Shown: positions 25,317 through 33,941 of the stretch, piece by piece
Layout of the letters: each line of letters starts with the position of its first letter
Position numbering within the stretch: position 1 is the stretch's first letter
Origin: Actinomycetes bacterium
GTDB lineage: Bacteria > Actinomycetota > Actinomycetes > Propionibacteriales > Nocardioidaceae
Direction: 5' to 3'
Assembly (NCBI GenBank): GCA_023460975.1
Contig: JAEWOG010000013.1
Coordinates: forward strand, 1-40,615
DNA: 40,615 nt
Notes under the pieces: generated by a model
The model's input: only the letters and a program-made list of their open reading frames with translations
What the model was told of the DNA's origin: nothing
Databases searched by the model: none
Position numbers and translations under genes: made by a program

Positions 25317-26722
25317 CGGGCCCGCCTGCGGTACGTCACCCGGCACGGCCGCCGCAGTTGGATGACCATCTTGGAGTAGTCGTCCGCGTACGAGTCGAGG
25401 TCCTGAGCCGGCGTGAACTCGAAGTCGCGCAGGATCACCGAGAAGATCGCCTTCATCTGCATCATCGCGAAGGCGTTGCCGACGCACCGGTGCTTGCCCG
25501 CGCCGAACGGGATCCACGTCCAGCGGTTCTGCAGGTCCTCCTGGTGCGGGTCGATGTAGCGGCCCGGGTTGAACACCTCGGGCTCCGGGAAGTCCTCCGC
25601 GATCCGGTTGGAGACCTTGGGCGAGGCGGCGATCATCGTGCCCGCGGGGATCGTCTTCCCGAGGAGTTCGAAGTCCTCACGCACCAGCCGCATCAGCACG
25701 ATCAGCGGCGGGTGCAGACGCAGGGTCTCCTTGAGGGCCGCCTCCAGTACGGGGATGGAGCGCAGCGCCTGGAACGACACCTCGGGAGCCTCGCCGTCGG
25801 CGTCGGGGGCGTACAGCTCGTCCAGCTCGGCGACGACCTCATCCATCACGTCGGGGTGACGCATCAGCTCGATCATGGCCCACGACGCGGTGCCCGACGA
25901 GGTGTGGTGGCCGGCGAACATCATCGAGATGAAGATCCCGGTCACCGTCTCGGCATCGGTGCCGATCGAGAGCAGCACGTCGAGGAGGTCGCGGTCCTCG
26001 CGGGCCACCGTGCCGCGGGCGATCCGCTTGTCGAGGATCTCGGAGATCATCTCGACCAGTTGCGCGCGGGCGGCGTCGCGCTGGCGGAACGAGTCGATGT
26101 CGGCGTAGGCGTCGACGTACGCGATCGCGTCCGTGCCCGACTCGAGCTCGTGGAATCGCTCGGCGAAGCGGACGTCGAGGTCCTCGCGGAACGGCTTGCC
26201 AATCAGGCAGGCCGAGGTCGTGTAGATCGTCAGTTCGGCGAAGAAGTCGAGCAGATCGATCTCGCCCTCGTCCCCCCATCCGGCGACCATCCGGCGGATC
26301 TCGGCCTCGATGGTCTGGGCGTGACCGCGCATCATGTCGCCGCGCAACGCCTGGTTCTTGAGCATCTGCTGGCGCTCCTCGGGAGAGGCGTCGAAGACGA
26401 CGCCCTTGCCGAAGATCGGGGTCATGAACGGGTACGCGGCCGCTTGGTCGAGCAGGTCGTCGGGGGCGCGGAAGAACGCCTCGTTGGCCTCGGCCCCGCT
26501 GACGAGTACGACGTCCTTGTCGGCGAGCCGGAACCGCCCGATGTCGCCGCACTCCGCGCGCACGCGGTCGAACAGGGCCACCGGGTCCTGCCGCATGTCG
26601 GGCAGGTGTCCGGTGCCGCGGATGATCTCGGGGACCTCGGGGCTCTGGTCGTCGAGGACCGTGGAGACCTCGGGGATCTCGGCCAGGTGGTCCGCGGCGC
26701 TGCGCGTGGTGTCGGTGGTCAT
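25313..26722 (-). CDS. cyp51: CYP51, sterol 14-alpha-demethylase-type cytochrome P450
   Basis: The 469-aa P450 matches the CYP51 diagnostic sequences: the B-C region YPFMTPIFGKGVVFD (97-111), the I-helix MMFAGHHTSSGTASW (AGHHTS at 270-275), ExxR (Glu332-Arg335), and heme loop FGAGKHRCVG with Cys413. These are nearly those I recall for M. tuberculosis CYP51. The family removes the 14-alpha methyl of sterols by three successive oxidations, but bacteria with no sterol synthesis use it for an undefined role. The N-terminus is about 25 residues longer than the mycobacterial protein and has no membrane anchor, so it is soluble. Its ATG at 26722 overlaps the SDR stop by one base (TGATG). Confidence 0.96.
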   Translation of the reverse strand: MTTDTTRSAADHLAEIPEVSTVLDDQSPEVPEIIRGTGHLPDMRQDPVALFDRVRAECGDIGRFRLADKDVVLVSGAEANEAFFRAPDDLLDQAAAYPFMTPIFGKGVVFDASPEERQQMLKNQALRGDMMRGHAQTIEAEIRRMVAGWGDEGEIDLLDFFAELTIYTTSACLIGKPFREDLDVRFAERFHELESGTDAIAYVDAYADIDSFRQRDAARAQLVEMISEILDKRIARGTVAREDRDLLDVLLSIGTDAETVTGIFISMMFAGHHTSSGTASWAMIELMRHPDVMDEVVAELDELYAPDADGEAPEVSFQALRSIPVLEAALKETLRLHPPLIVLMRLVREDFELLGKTIPAGTMIAASPKVSNRIAEDFPEPEVFNPGRYIDPHQEDLQNRWTWIPFGAGKHRCVGNAFAMMQMKAIFSVILRDFEFTPAQDLDSYADDYSKMVIQLRRPCRVTYRRRAR

Positions 26723-27495
26723 CAGTTCTCCACGGGGGCTTCGGGGTTGACTTCAATGAGGCTGAGGTGGACGCCGCGCGGCGCCGTGACGACAGAGGTG
26801 ATCGCGTCCGCCTGGGCGCGCGCCTTGAGGAAGTGCGGGTGCCGAGCGAGCCCGAACTTGATCCACTGGTTGAGGACGAACGCACCGAGGTCGGCGTCCC
26901 AGTCGGCGCCCATTTCGCTCCAGGTCGGCCCGGGCCTCACCAGGGAGGCGCGCACGCCGGTGCCCTCGAGCTCCATCTGCAGCGCCTGCACGAGACCTTC
27001 GAGGCCCCACTTGCTCGCCGCATACGCCGACATGAAGGGCCGCGCCCGCACGGCAACGTCCGAGGAGACGAAGACGAAGTCACCCCGCCGGCGCTCGGCC
27101 ATCGCGGGCCCGAAGGTCCGTACGAGGCGGTGGGCGCCCACGAGGTTGACGTCCAACTCCCCGGCGAAGCGCTCGGAGGAAACCTCCAGCAAGCCTCCCG
27201 GCGCCACGACTCCGGCGTTGCTGACGACGATCTCGACCTCACCGAGGTCGGCCCGCACGGCGTCGGCGAAGGCGGCGACCGACTCGTCACTGCTCATGTC
27301 GAGCCGGTGAGCCACGGCCTCGCCGCCAGCCGTACGGATCTCGGCCGCGACTGCCTCGCACTGCTCGAGGCGCCGGGCCCCCAGCGCGACGGGAATCCCG
27401 GCCTCGGCCAGCGCGCGGGCAGTCTCGGCGCCGATGCCGGAGCTGGCTCCGGTGACGACCGCGGGGCGGCGCTCAGGGTGTACGGGCTTGGCCAT
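26722..27495 (-). CDS. Short-chain dehydrogenase/reductase between the two P450 genes
   Basis: The 257-aa SDR has cofactor motif TGASSGIG, SNAG, catalytic Ser in VFVSSDVA and the YAASK pair (Tyr, Lys). It should use NAD(P) to oxidise or reduce an alcohol/ketone made by the neighbouring P450s. ATG 27495 overlaps the CYP123-like stop by one base (TGATG) and its own stop overlaps the CYP51 start in the same way. A longer frame upstream is in the coding sequence of the P450 and is rejected. It corresponds by order to Rv0765c. Confidence 0.9.
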   Translation of the reverse strand: MAKPVHPERRPAVVTGASSGIGAETARALAEAGIPVALGARRLEQCEAVAAEIRTAGGEAVAHRLDMSSDESVAAFADAVRADLGEVEIVVSNAGVVAPGGLLEVSSERFAGELDVNLVGAHRLVRTFGPAMAERRRGDFVFVSSDVAVRARPFMSAYAASKWGLEGLVQALQMELEGTGVRASLVRPGPTWSEMGADWDADLGAFVLNQWIKFGLARHPHFLKARAQADAITSVVTAPRGVHLSLIEVNPEAPVEN

Positions 27496-28712
27496 CAGGT
27501 GAGCTCCAGTCGCATCGGGACGTGGGCAAAACCGCGCACGTTGGCGGAGTAGAAGCGCACGCACCGGTCGTGGTCGACGGCGATGGAGCGCGTACGGCTC
27601 AGCAGCTCGCGCAGGACCAACCGCGCCTCGAGCCGGGCGAGGTTGGCGCCCAGACAGAAGTGGCGCCCGCCGCCGAAGCTCAGCAGCTTGCCGAACTCGT
27701 CGGGGTCGCGGTGCAGGTTGAAGCGCTCCGGATCCGTGAAGACCCGCTCGTCGTGGTTGCCGGCGCCGAGTGCCAGCAGCAGCTTGCTGCCCGCGGGGAC
27801 CGTGACGCCGTGGCGGGTCCAGTCCTTGGTGACGAGGCGGGCCAGGAACTGGCTCGAGGTGTCGTGGCGCAGCGTCTCCTCGACCCACGCGTCGACCAGG
27901 TCGTGGTCGGCCAGCACGGCCGCCAACTGCTCGGGGTGCTGGGTGAGGTGGAACATGGCGTTGCCGAGCAGCTTCGTCGTCGTCTCGTTGCCGGCGACGA
28001 CCATGAGGAACAGGAACGCGGTGATCTCCTGGTCACTCATCCGCTGCCCCTCGTCCGTGGCGAGGATCAGGGCCGTGGTGAGGTCGTCACCCGTGCTGCC
28101 CTTCTTCTTCTCCGCGACGAACTCGGTGTAGTAGTTGAACAGCCAGCCCGCGGCCTCCATCCCTGCGGCGGGCACGTCGCGCAGGCCGTCCGTACGGTGC
28201 ACGAGGAGGTCGGCCTGACGGCGTACCTCGTCGCGGTCGGCGACCGGGACGCCCATCATGTCGGAGATGACGTCCATCGGGATCCGCCCGGCGACGTCGC
28301 CGATCCAGTCGATCTCCCCTGCCCCGACGACCTGGTCGAGGTAGTGGTGGGTGAGTCGCTGCACGAGCGGCCCGAGCTCGCGGACCCGGCGCGGGGTGAA
28401 CCCCTTGGACACGAGGCGACGCAGCCGCACCTGCTCGGGTGGGTCCATCGCGAGGAAGGACATCACGGTGTGGGCGTGCTTGTTCCACGCCGAGGCGTCG
28501 AGGGAGACCCCGTACGAGTTGGAGAACGTGTCGTCGTCGCGGGTCGCGTCGTACAGGTCGGCGTGACGGGTGAGGACCCAGTAGTCGTGCTCGGTGTTGT
28601 GGAACACCGGCGCCTCGTCCCGAAGCCGCGCGAACAGCGGGTACGGGTCGTCCTGGACCGCGTGGTCGTAGATGTCGAAGTCGATGCCGGTGTCCGGCTG
28701 GGCGATCCTCAT
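27495..28712 (-). CDS. Cytochrome P450, CYP123-like
   Basis: The 405-aa soluble P450 has I-helix AGNETT (240-245), ExxR (Glu279-Arg282) and heme-binding FGGGRHFCLG with Cys353. Length and sequence are typical actinobacterial class I enzymes that take electrons from a ferredoxin; the ferredoxin gene lies three genes downstream. It should insert oxygen into a hydrophobic substrate. By order (TetR-P450-SDR-CYP51) it corresponds to cyp123/Rv0766c; the subfamily name rests on this synteny and is not a computed assignment. ATG 28712 overlaps the TetR stop by 4 nt. Confidence 0.92.
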   Translation of the reverse strand: MRIAQPDTGIDFDIYDHAVQDDPYPLFARLRDEAPVFHNTEHDYWVLTRHADLYDATRDDDTFSNSYGVSLDASAWNKHAHTVMSFLAMDPPEQVRLRRLVSKGFTPRRVRELGPLVQRLTHHYLDQVVGAGEIDWIGDVAGRIPMDVISDMMGVPVADRDEVRRQADLLVHRTDGLRDVPAAGMEAAGWLFNYYTEFVAEKKKGSTGDDLTTALILATDEGQRMSDQEITAFLFLMVVAGNETTTKLLGNAMFHLTQHPEQLAAVLADHDLVDAWVEETLRHDTSSQFLARLVTKDWTRHGVTVPAGSKLLLALGAGNHDERVFTDPERFNLHRDPDEFGKLLSFGGGRHFCLGANLARLEARLVLRELLSRTRSIAVDHDRCVRFYSANVRGFAHVPMRLELT

Positions 28713-29284
28713 GCGAGGCCTCTCGTGGCGATCTTCACGACCCGGTCGAGTCGGATGAGTGTGTCGTCGGTGGTCAGCATCCCCATGCCTGCTTGGAGCA
28801 GCGCGCCCGAGAACGCGAACATCACGGCGTCCATCACCTCCGGCGTCGTCGCCTCACCGAGGCTGGTGGAGAACCTGCGCCAGAACTCGGCGCCGATCGC
28901 GAGCCGGAGGCGGTCAACCTCCGGGTCGCTGGCCAGCAGAGCGGTGTTGGCGGCGGCCGCGAGGTGGGGCGTGGACAGCAGGGTGGTGGCGAGGTGTCGT
29001 ACGGCGGCCGCCAGGCGTTCGGTCGGGGTGCCGTCGACGTGCGGGGCGGGGTGGTCGGCGATGTGCCGCAGGTAGATCTCGGCGAACAGGTGGTTCTTGG
29101 AGGCCAGGTAGGTGTACGCCGTGGCCGGGCTGACCCCGGCTCGGGCCGCCACCGTGCGGATCGTCAACTCCTCGGGGCCGACCTCCTCCAGGACGGCCTT
29201 GCCGGCCGCCAGCAGGCGGTCGACCGTTTCGGCCTGGCGCGCGTTGAGTCCCTGACGCGGCGCGGTGGACACTTGACTGGACAC
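28709..29284 (-). CDS. TetR-family repressor, first gene of the CYP51 array
   Basis: The 191-aa protein has an N-terminal helix-turn-helix (LTIRTVAARAGVSPATAYTYLASKNHLF) and a divergent C-terminal ligand domain. It begins the operon at GTG 29284 with TAGATT 6 nt before, so it is probably leaderless. A 14-bp palindrome covers the start. Its position and its 4-nt overlap with the CYP123-like gene suggest it controls the whole array and itself. The inducer would be a hydrophobic substrate of the pathway. Rv0767c is in the same relative place. Confidence 0.9.
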   Translation of the reverse strand: MSSQVSTAPRQGLNARQAETVDRLLAAGKAVLEEVGPEELTIRTVAARAGVSPATAYTYLASKNHLFAEIYLRHIADHPAPHVDGTPTERLAAAVRHLATTLLSTPHLAAAANTALLASDPEVDRLRLAIGAEFWRRFSTSLGEATTPEVMDAVMFAFSGALLQAGMGMLTTDDTLIRLDRVVKIATRGLA

Positions 29285-29291
29285 GTGTCCA
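29278..29291. promoter_or_regulatory. Palindromic operator over the TetR start
   Basis: TGGACACGTGTCCA is a perfect 14-bp inverted repeat that covers the GTG start (29282-29284) and reaches the TAGATT -10 box. A half-site GTGTCCA recurs at codons 5-6 of the gene. It is the best candidate for autoregulation of the array. Confidence 0.7.
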
Positions 29292-29459
29292 ATCTAGACG
29301 GAGACGAGGAACCCCCGCAAGGGAATCGCCCGAATCGCCCACGCCGCCTCCCCCTGATGGCGTACGTCCGTGCACCAGCCTTGAAGGACCCTCAGCACGC
29401 ACGCATGCTTGATTGACAGGGGCATCCGGTCCCCTGCGCACGCGAAGGCGGTGGGGGCC

Positions 29460-30125
29460 ATGGTCACGGACACTCTTCTTCCCGGGCTGCGCGAGACGCA
29501 CGCCCAGCTCGAGTCACGCCTCGAGTTCGCGGCCGCCAGCCGCGTGGCCGGGCAACCACGCGCCGAACGTCCCGCGGTGGACACCTTCCTGGAGGCAGTC
29601 AGCCGCCACAACGGAGCGATGCTGAGCATCGTCCTGCCCACCGTGCGCAACCGCGTCGAGCACGGCGCCGAGATGTGCCGCGAGCTGGTCGCCCAGTACC
29701 GCGTCGTGGAGGTCGTGCTCAACCAGATCAAGGGCCGCGTGTACGGCTCCACCTACTACGCCACGCTGCCCTGGGACGACCTGTTCGAGCGGGCGCGCAC
29801 TGAGTTCCACACGCTGTGCCTCATGGAGGAGCGCCTCGCCGAGCACCTGCGCCAGGTGGCCTCCGACGACGATCCCGACTGGACCGACCTGCTGCATGCG
29901 GCTGAGTTCAGCGCGCCCAGCCGTCCGCACCCGTGGATCCCGCACCAGGGCGTCCCGGGCCGCGCCGCCCGCGCCGTGGCACGTCAGGCCGACGGATTCT
30001 TCGACTCCACCGAGTCGCGCATGGTCCCTCACCCGCGTGGTGACCGCGATCGGATGCATGAGGGGCGCCTGACCCAGTGGCTGCTCGCCGACCCCCACCT
30101 GTCCGAGGACGACTCGCGCTCCTGA
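29460..30125 (+). CDS. Helical protein, possible hemerythrin-like domain
   Basis: The 221-aa protein is mostly alpha-helical and soluble. The pattern SRHNGAMLSIVLPTV, VEHGAEMCRELV, then FHTLCLMEERLAEHL spaces His and Glu residues as in hemerythrin/HHE-type four-helix bundles, but I cannot match every ligand. The last third is Pro/Arg-rich and unlike the family. The ATG at 29460 follows GGGGG at a normal distance, and a CAGGGG/CCCCTG hairpin (29417-29436) lies just before it. It is transcribed away from the CYP51 array. Function unknown; a metal or oxygen sensor is one possibility. Confidence 0.55.
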   Translation: MVTDTLLPGLRETHAQLESRLEFAAASRVAGQPRAERPAVDTFLEAVSRHNGAMLSIVLPTVRNRVEHGAEMCRELVAQYRVVEVVLNQIKGRVYGSTYYATLPWDDLFERARTEFHTLCLMEERLAEHLRQVASDDDPDWTDLLHAAEFSAPSRPHPWIPHQGVPGRAARAVARQADGFFDSTESRMVPHPRGDRDRMHEGRLTQWLLADPHLSEDDSRS

Positions 30126-30299
30126 GCGCTCCCGCCTGCTGCCCTCACCCGCTCTGGTGCCCGCCCACCCTGGTGCCCGCCCACCCTGTCCATGTAAAGC
30201 GGGGTTATCCCCACTGGAGCGCCGTCGTACGGGGGTGACAGATCGCATCAGGGCGCACCAGTCACAAGGCGCCGCACCGAGGGCACGGGGCCCAACGCC
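30126..30299. other. Convergent intergenic region with a 16-nt tandem duplication
   Basis: TGGTGCCCGCCCACCC occurs twice in a row (30155-30170, 30171-30186). Further on, ATCAGGGCGCACCAG near 30246-30261 is the inverse of the CTGGTGC words and recurs at 36250. Pairing of the two could give a terminator hairpin between the convergent genes. I see no gene here. Confidence 0.45.
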
Positions 30300-31658
30300 T
30301 CAGGCCGCGCGCACCGGGTCGAGCCGATAGCGCCGCTGGAAGACCATCGCCACCACCATGAGTACGGCGGGCACCAGCGTGAAGCCCACCAGCAGCGCCG
30401 AGAGGGCCGAATCCGGCTGGACCACGTCCTCACCCGCCGTGCTGGACACGAACCCTCCGAGCGCCAGGACGGCCGAGTAGACGTACGGCCCCAGCGCCGT
30501 GCCGAAGGCCTCCGTGGCGGTCCACACTCCCGTGTAGCCGCCGGCCTGGCCCTCGCCCTGAGCATCCGCAGCAGCGACGGCGTCGGGCACCATCGAGAAC
30601 GCGAACAGTTGCAGCCCCGCGAACGCCACGCCCATCACCACCACGACCGCCACCGAGGCCGCGACCGCGACCTGGGAAGTGCCCAGCAGCGCCGCCGAGC
30701 CCACCACGAAGACCGCTTGGGAGATCAGCAGCCCTCGCTGTTTCCCGATGCGCCGTGACACCACCATCCACACCGGCCCCGCGCCGACGGCCGGCACCAG
30801 GAACGCGCCCATGAACACCGCGGTGAGCGCGGCGTCGTCGTACACGTATCGCGTGAAGTACGGCAGCGCCGCCATGAACAGGTGGGTGGTCGTGCCCGTG
30901 AACAGGTACGACAGCACCAGCATCCGGAAGTCGCGGTCGCGCCACGCGATGCGTACGTCCGCAACGACCGAGTGACCTGCACCCTCGCTGGGCGTACGGA
31001 ATCCGCACGCCCGGGTCAACGCTCCGACTCCCGCAATGGCGACCACCGCCGAGACCACCATGACCACACACAGGATCGCGGCCATGCGGGTGTAGTCGGC
31101 CCGCTGCTCGCTCGCCACCAGAGCAGGGGCGGCGACTCCGGCGCCGAGCAGTCCGACGGTGAGGAAGAGCATCCGGAACATGAAGATGCGGGTGCGCTCG
31201 TGGTAGCCGACGATGAGGTCGGACGGCGTCGTCAGGTAGGGCACCTGGAAGGTCGCGAACAGCAGGTTGCCCAGCACGAACCACACGCCGACCCACAGCG
31301 CCGCGGCCGGTCCCTCGAGGCCGGGCGGCACGGTGAACATCCCGACCATCGCGCCGCCCAGCAGGACGCCGGAGACCATCATCCGCCGGCGGTGACCGAC
31401 GCGGCGTGCCTGCCGGTCCGAGCGCGAGCCGATCAGCGGGTGCACGACGACGTCGATGATCTTCGGCACCAGCAGCGTGAGCCCTGCCAGGGCCGCGGCC
31501 ACACCGACGACGTCGGTAAGGAAGTACAGCAGCAGCAGCCCGGGCACCGTCACCCAGACACCCATGCCGAACGACCCCGTCGCGTACGCCGCCAACGGGC
31601 CCATCGGAGCCCGGCGAGCGTCGATGTCCGCCGGCGCGGCGGCCCGGGTCTCACTCAT
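30300..31658 (-). CDS. MFS transporter, GPH (sugar:cation symporter) type
   Basis: The 452-aa protein has about twelve hydrophobic helices. The N-terminal PLAAYATGSFGMGV and the loop PKIIDVVVHPLIGSRSDR are typical of the GPH/MelB subfamily. In actinobacteria these carriers also move non-sugar small molecules. It is the last gene of an FMO-SDR-MFS operon: ATG 31658 overlaps the SDR stop. It probably imports or exports the substrate or product of those enzymes. Confidence 0.85.
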   Translation of the reverse strand: MSETRAAAPADIDARRAPMGPLAAYATGSFGMGVWVTVPGLLLLYFLTDVVGVAAALAGLTLLVPKIIDVVVHPLIGSRSDRQARRVGHRRRMMVSGVLLGGAMVGMFTVPPGLEGPAAALWVGVWFVLGNLLFATFQVPYLTTPSDLIVGYHERTRIFMFRMLFLTVGLLGAGVAAPALVASEQRADYTRMAAILCVVMVVSAVVAIAGVGALTRACGFRTPSEGAGHSVVADVRIAWRDRDFRMLVLSYLFTGTTTHLFMAALPYFTRYVYDDAALTAVFMGAFLVPAVGAGPVWMVVSRRIGKQRGLLISQAVFVVGSAALLGTSQVAVAASVAVVVVMGVAFAGLQLFAFSMVPDAVAAADAQGEGQAGGYTGVWTATEAFGTALGPYVYSAVLALGGFVSSTAGEDVVQPDSALSALLVGFTLVPAVLMVVAMVFQRRYRLDPVRAA

Positions 31659-32485
31659 CGCACACCCTCCCCATGTCGCCTCACGGCCCCGGCAGCCAAG
31701 GCTGCTTCATCGAACGCGCCGGAGCGGGCACGTTCTGCGAACGTACGCAGCACGATGCGGTCAGTCACCGCCGGCAGGTGCCGAGCGAGCCAGAACTCCA
31801 CGGCGCCCCTGCGCGTGGTGGTGACGTCGCGGCGCGGGCGCACTCGCAGGGCCGCGCCCTCGAGGGCGTCCACGACCCCCTCCACCGACTCGTAGGTGCT
31901 CATCCCCTCCAGCGACAACCCCGCGGCGGCGGTGGAGTCGTGGATCGGGCTGCGCACGGCCGAGGGGTAGACGCAGGTGACCGAGACGTGGGTCCCGAGT
32001 TCGAGGCGCAGCGCGTCTGCGTAGGCCACCATCGCCCGCTTGGAGGCCCCGTACGCCGCCGCAAGCGGCAGCTGCATCACGGCCATCCGCGAGGAGACCA
32101 TGACGACGCGACCGCGGGCCGCCACGAGGGCGTCCACGCAAGCGGCGCTCACCCGCCAGGTGCCGAGCAGGTTGATCTCGAGCTGACGGCGCACCTCGGC
32201 GCTCGGCGCGAGCTCGGCGGGCGCGGGGCCGCCGATGCCGGCGTTGTTGACGAGGACGTCCAGCCCGCCGAGGAGCTCGAGCGCGCGGCTGACGCCGAGG
32301 TCCACCGAGTCGTCGTCGGTGATGTCGCAGGCGATCACCTCGAAGCCCTCGTCCCCGCGAGGGGCGAGGTCGAGCCCGACGACGTGGGCGCCCTGGCCGA
32401 CCAGGCGCGCCCCCAGCGCGCGGCCCAGCGTGCCCGACGCCCCGGTGATGACGACGCGCAGGCCGCGGGCGGAGCGCCGGCTCAT
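31655..32485 (-). CDS. Short-chain dehydrogenase/reductase of the FMO operon
   Basis: The 276-aa SDR has TGASGTLG at the cofactor site, NNAG, catalytic Ser in VMVSSRMA and YGASK. The C-terminal roughly 50-residue extension (RHLPAVTDRIVLRTFAE) is seen in SDRs paired with flavoprotein monooxygenases. ATG 32485 overlaps the FMO stop (ATGA). Frames extending further up lie inside the FMO gene and are not real. It likely makes or uses a ketone handled by the monooxygenase. Confidence 0.88.
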   Translation of the reverse strand: MSRRSARGLRVVITGASGTLGRALGARLVGQGAHVVGLDLAPRGDEGFEVIACDITDDDSVDLGVSRALELLGGLDVLVNNAGIGGPAPAELAPSAEVRRQLEINLLGTWRVSAACVDALVAARGRVVMVSSRMAVMQLPLAAAYGASKRAMVAYADALRLELGTHVSVTCVYPSAVRSPIHDSTAAAGLSLEGMSTYESVEGVVDALEGAALRVRPRRDVTTTRRGAVEFWLARHLPAVTDRIVLRTFAERARSGAFDEAALAAGAVRRHGEGVR

Positions 32486-33837
32486 CGGTTCTCCTGAGCT
32501 CGGGGTGCAGGGCGGAACACCTGGGCACCCTGCGCGGCGCGCTCGACGCCGCGCGCGGTCTCCTTCGGGAGGGCCGCCGTGTAGTCGTCGTAGTCGATGC
32601 GCATCATCGGCCGCTTCTGTCCCCACCGATCCACCGCCGCGGCGTGCGCGGCGGCGACGGCGCGCTTTTGCTCCTGGGGGCTCGGCAGGGCGTACCTCCC
32701 GGACAGGTAGGCAGCCGCGAGTTTGCCCTGCGCCTCGACCACGGGCAGCGCGGCCCCGGTCGACTGCATGAGGCCGACGAACGCGAGGCTCGGGTCGGCG
32801 AGGTGGAAGACGCGCTGGAACAGCCCCATCGCCTCGGGGTCGTCGCCCAGCCACTCGGACGACAGGAACGGCATGCTCACCCGATAGCCGGTCGCCCACA
32901 CGATGAGGTCGACCTCGTCGACCCGTCCGTCGGTGAAGTGCACCCGGTGGCCTTCGATGCGCTCGATGCCCGGGCGCGCGACCACATCTCCGTGCGTGAG
33001 GCGGTGCAGGATCGTGTCGCTGATGGTGGGGTGGTTCTGGAACAGGCCGCCTGCGGGCGCCGGGAGACCGTACGACTGGGGTGTGCCGACAGCGACGCGC
33101 AGGAGGGTCTCGGCGATGACCTGACGGATGCGCCACGGGAGCTTCTTCAGGAGCGCGCCGGTCGCGTCGGCTGGCCGGCCGAACAGGTACTTGGGGACGA
33201 CGTGCACGCCGTGTCGCCCGGACAGCAGGACCGGGCCCGCTGCCGTCGAGGCGGCATCGACGGCGATGTCCATCGCCGAGTTGCCCATGCCGACGACCAG
33301 GACGCGGCGCCCGGCGTACTGCTCTGCGCTGCGGTGGGAGTGCGCGTGTCGCTGTTCGCCGGCGAAGTCTGCGGTGGCCGACTCATCGGGCCAGCGCGGG
33401 TCCCAGTTGTGGCCGTTGGCCACGACCACGGCGTCCACGCGCAGCACCTCGTCGCCGGCCGGGCCGCGGGTGCTCAGGTGCCACCCGTCGTCGGCGCGCT
33501 CGACGTGGGTGACCTCGGTGCCGTACGAGATCCGCTCGGCGACGCCGAACGTCTCGGCGTACTCGCGCAGGTATCCCTCGATGTGGACTGCCGCCGGGTA
33601 GTCGGGCCACTCCTCGGGCATCGGGAAGTCGACGAACTGCGTGCGGCCCTTGCTGGTGTTGAGGTGGAGCGAGTCGTACGCCGGGGACAGGCCGCTCGCG
33701 TTGCCGCGGGCCCACAGGCCGCCGGGGCGGTCGCCCTTCTCGAGGACGGTGACGTCCAGGCCCTCGTCCACGAGGGCTTTCGCGGCGCACAGGCCGGCTG
33801 CTCCGGCGCCGATGACGGCGACCCTTGCGTGCTTCAT
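32482..33837 (-). CDS. Flavin-containing monooxygenase (FMO/Baeyer-Villiger type)
   Basis: The 451-aa flavoenzyme has the FAD motif GAGAAG (from residue 10), the NADPH motif VVGMGNSAMDIAVD, and an FMO-like fingerprint DFAGEQRHAHSHRS. It should insert an oxygen atom next to a carbonyl or heteroatom, using FAD, NADPH and oxygen. The family cannot be split into FMO and Baeyer-Villiger enzymes by eye. It opens a three-gene operon and is divergent from a TetR gene, with an inverted repeat 11 bp before its ATG. Confidence 0.88.
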   Translation of the reverse strand: MKHARVAVIGAGAAGLCAAKALVDEGLDVTVLEKGDRPGGLWARGNASGLSPAYDSLHLNTSKGRTQFVDFPMPEEWPDYPAAVHIEGYLREYAETFGVAERISYGTEVTHVERADDGWHLSTRGPAGDEVLRVDAVVVANGHNWDPRWPDESATADFAGEQRHAHSHRSAEQYAGRRVLVVGMGNSAMDIAVDAASTAAGPVLLSGRHGVHVVPKYLFGRPADATGALLKKLPWRIRQVIAETLLRVAVGTPQSYGLPAPAGGLFQNHPTISDTILHRLTHGDVVARPGIERIEGHRVHFTDGRVDEVDLIVWATGYRVSMPFLSSEWLGDDPEAMGLFQRVFHLADPSLAFVGLMQSTGAALPVVEAQGKLAAAYLSGRYALPSPQEQKRAVAAAHAAAVDRWGQKRPMMRIDYDDYTAALPKETARGVERAAQGAQVFRPAPRAQENR

Positions 33838-33847
33838 GAGGCGTCAT

Positions 33848-33863
33848 TCAATCGAATGATTGA
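33848..33863. promoter_or_regulatory. Inverted-repeat operator between FMO operon and TetR
   Basis: TCAATCGAATGATTGA has 6-nt arms and a 4-nt centre. It lies 11 bp before the FMO ATG and about 80 bp before the divergent TetR start, the expected place for TetR control of the FMO-SDR-MFS operon. Confidence 0.6.
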
Positions 33864-33941
33864 GAATGCGTCAAGGCTCTCACCTGCGACAACACGTCCA
33901 TCAGTCGATGGGTTTTCCGATCAGGGCGCTATCGTGTGCCT

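Noticed and set aside
25358..27310. 650-aa plus-strand frame opposite CYP51
   Set aside because: Antisense to CYP51 and SDR genes with complete catalytic motifs.
27496..27888. N-terminal extension of the SDR gene into the CYP123-like gene
   Set aside because: The extra part is Arg/Pro-rich and off-frame inside the P450; ATG 27495 begins the normal SDR N-terminus.
29278..29291. KstR2 or KstR site
   Set aside because: TGGACACGTGTCCA lacks the AAC/GTT core of KstR and the CAAG/CTTG core of KstR2.
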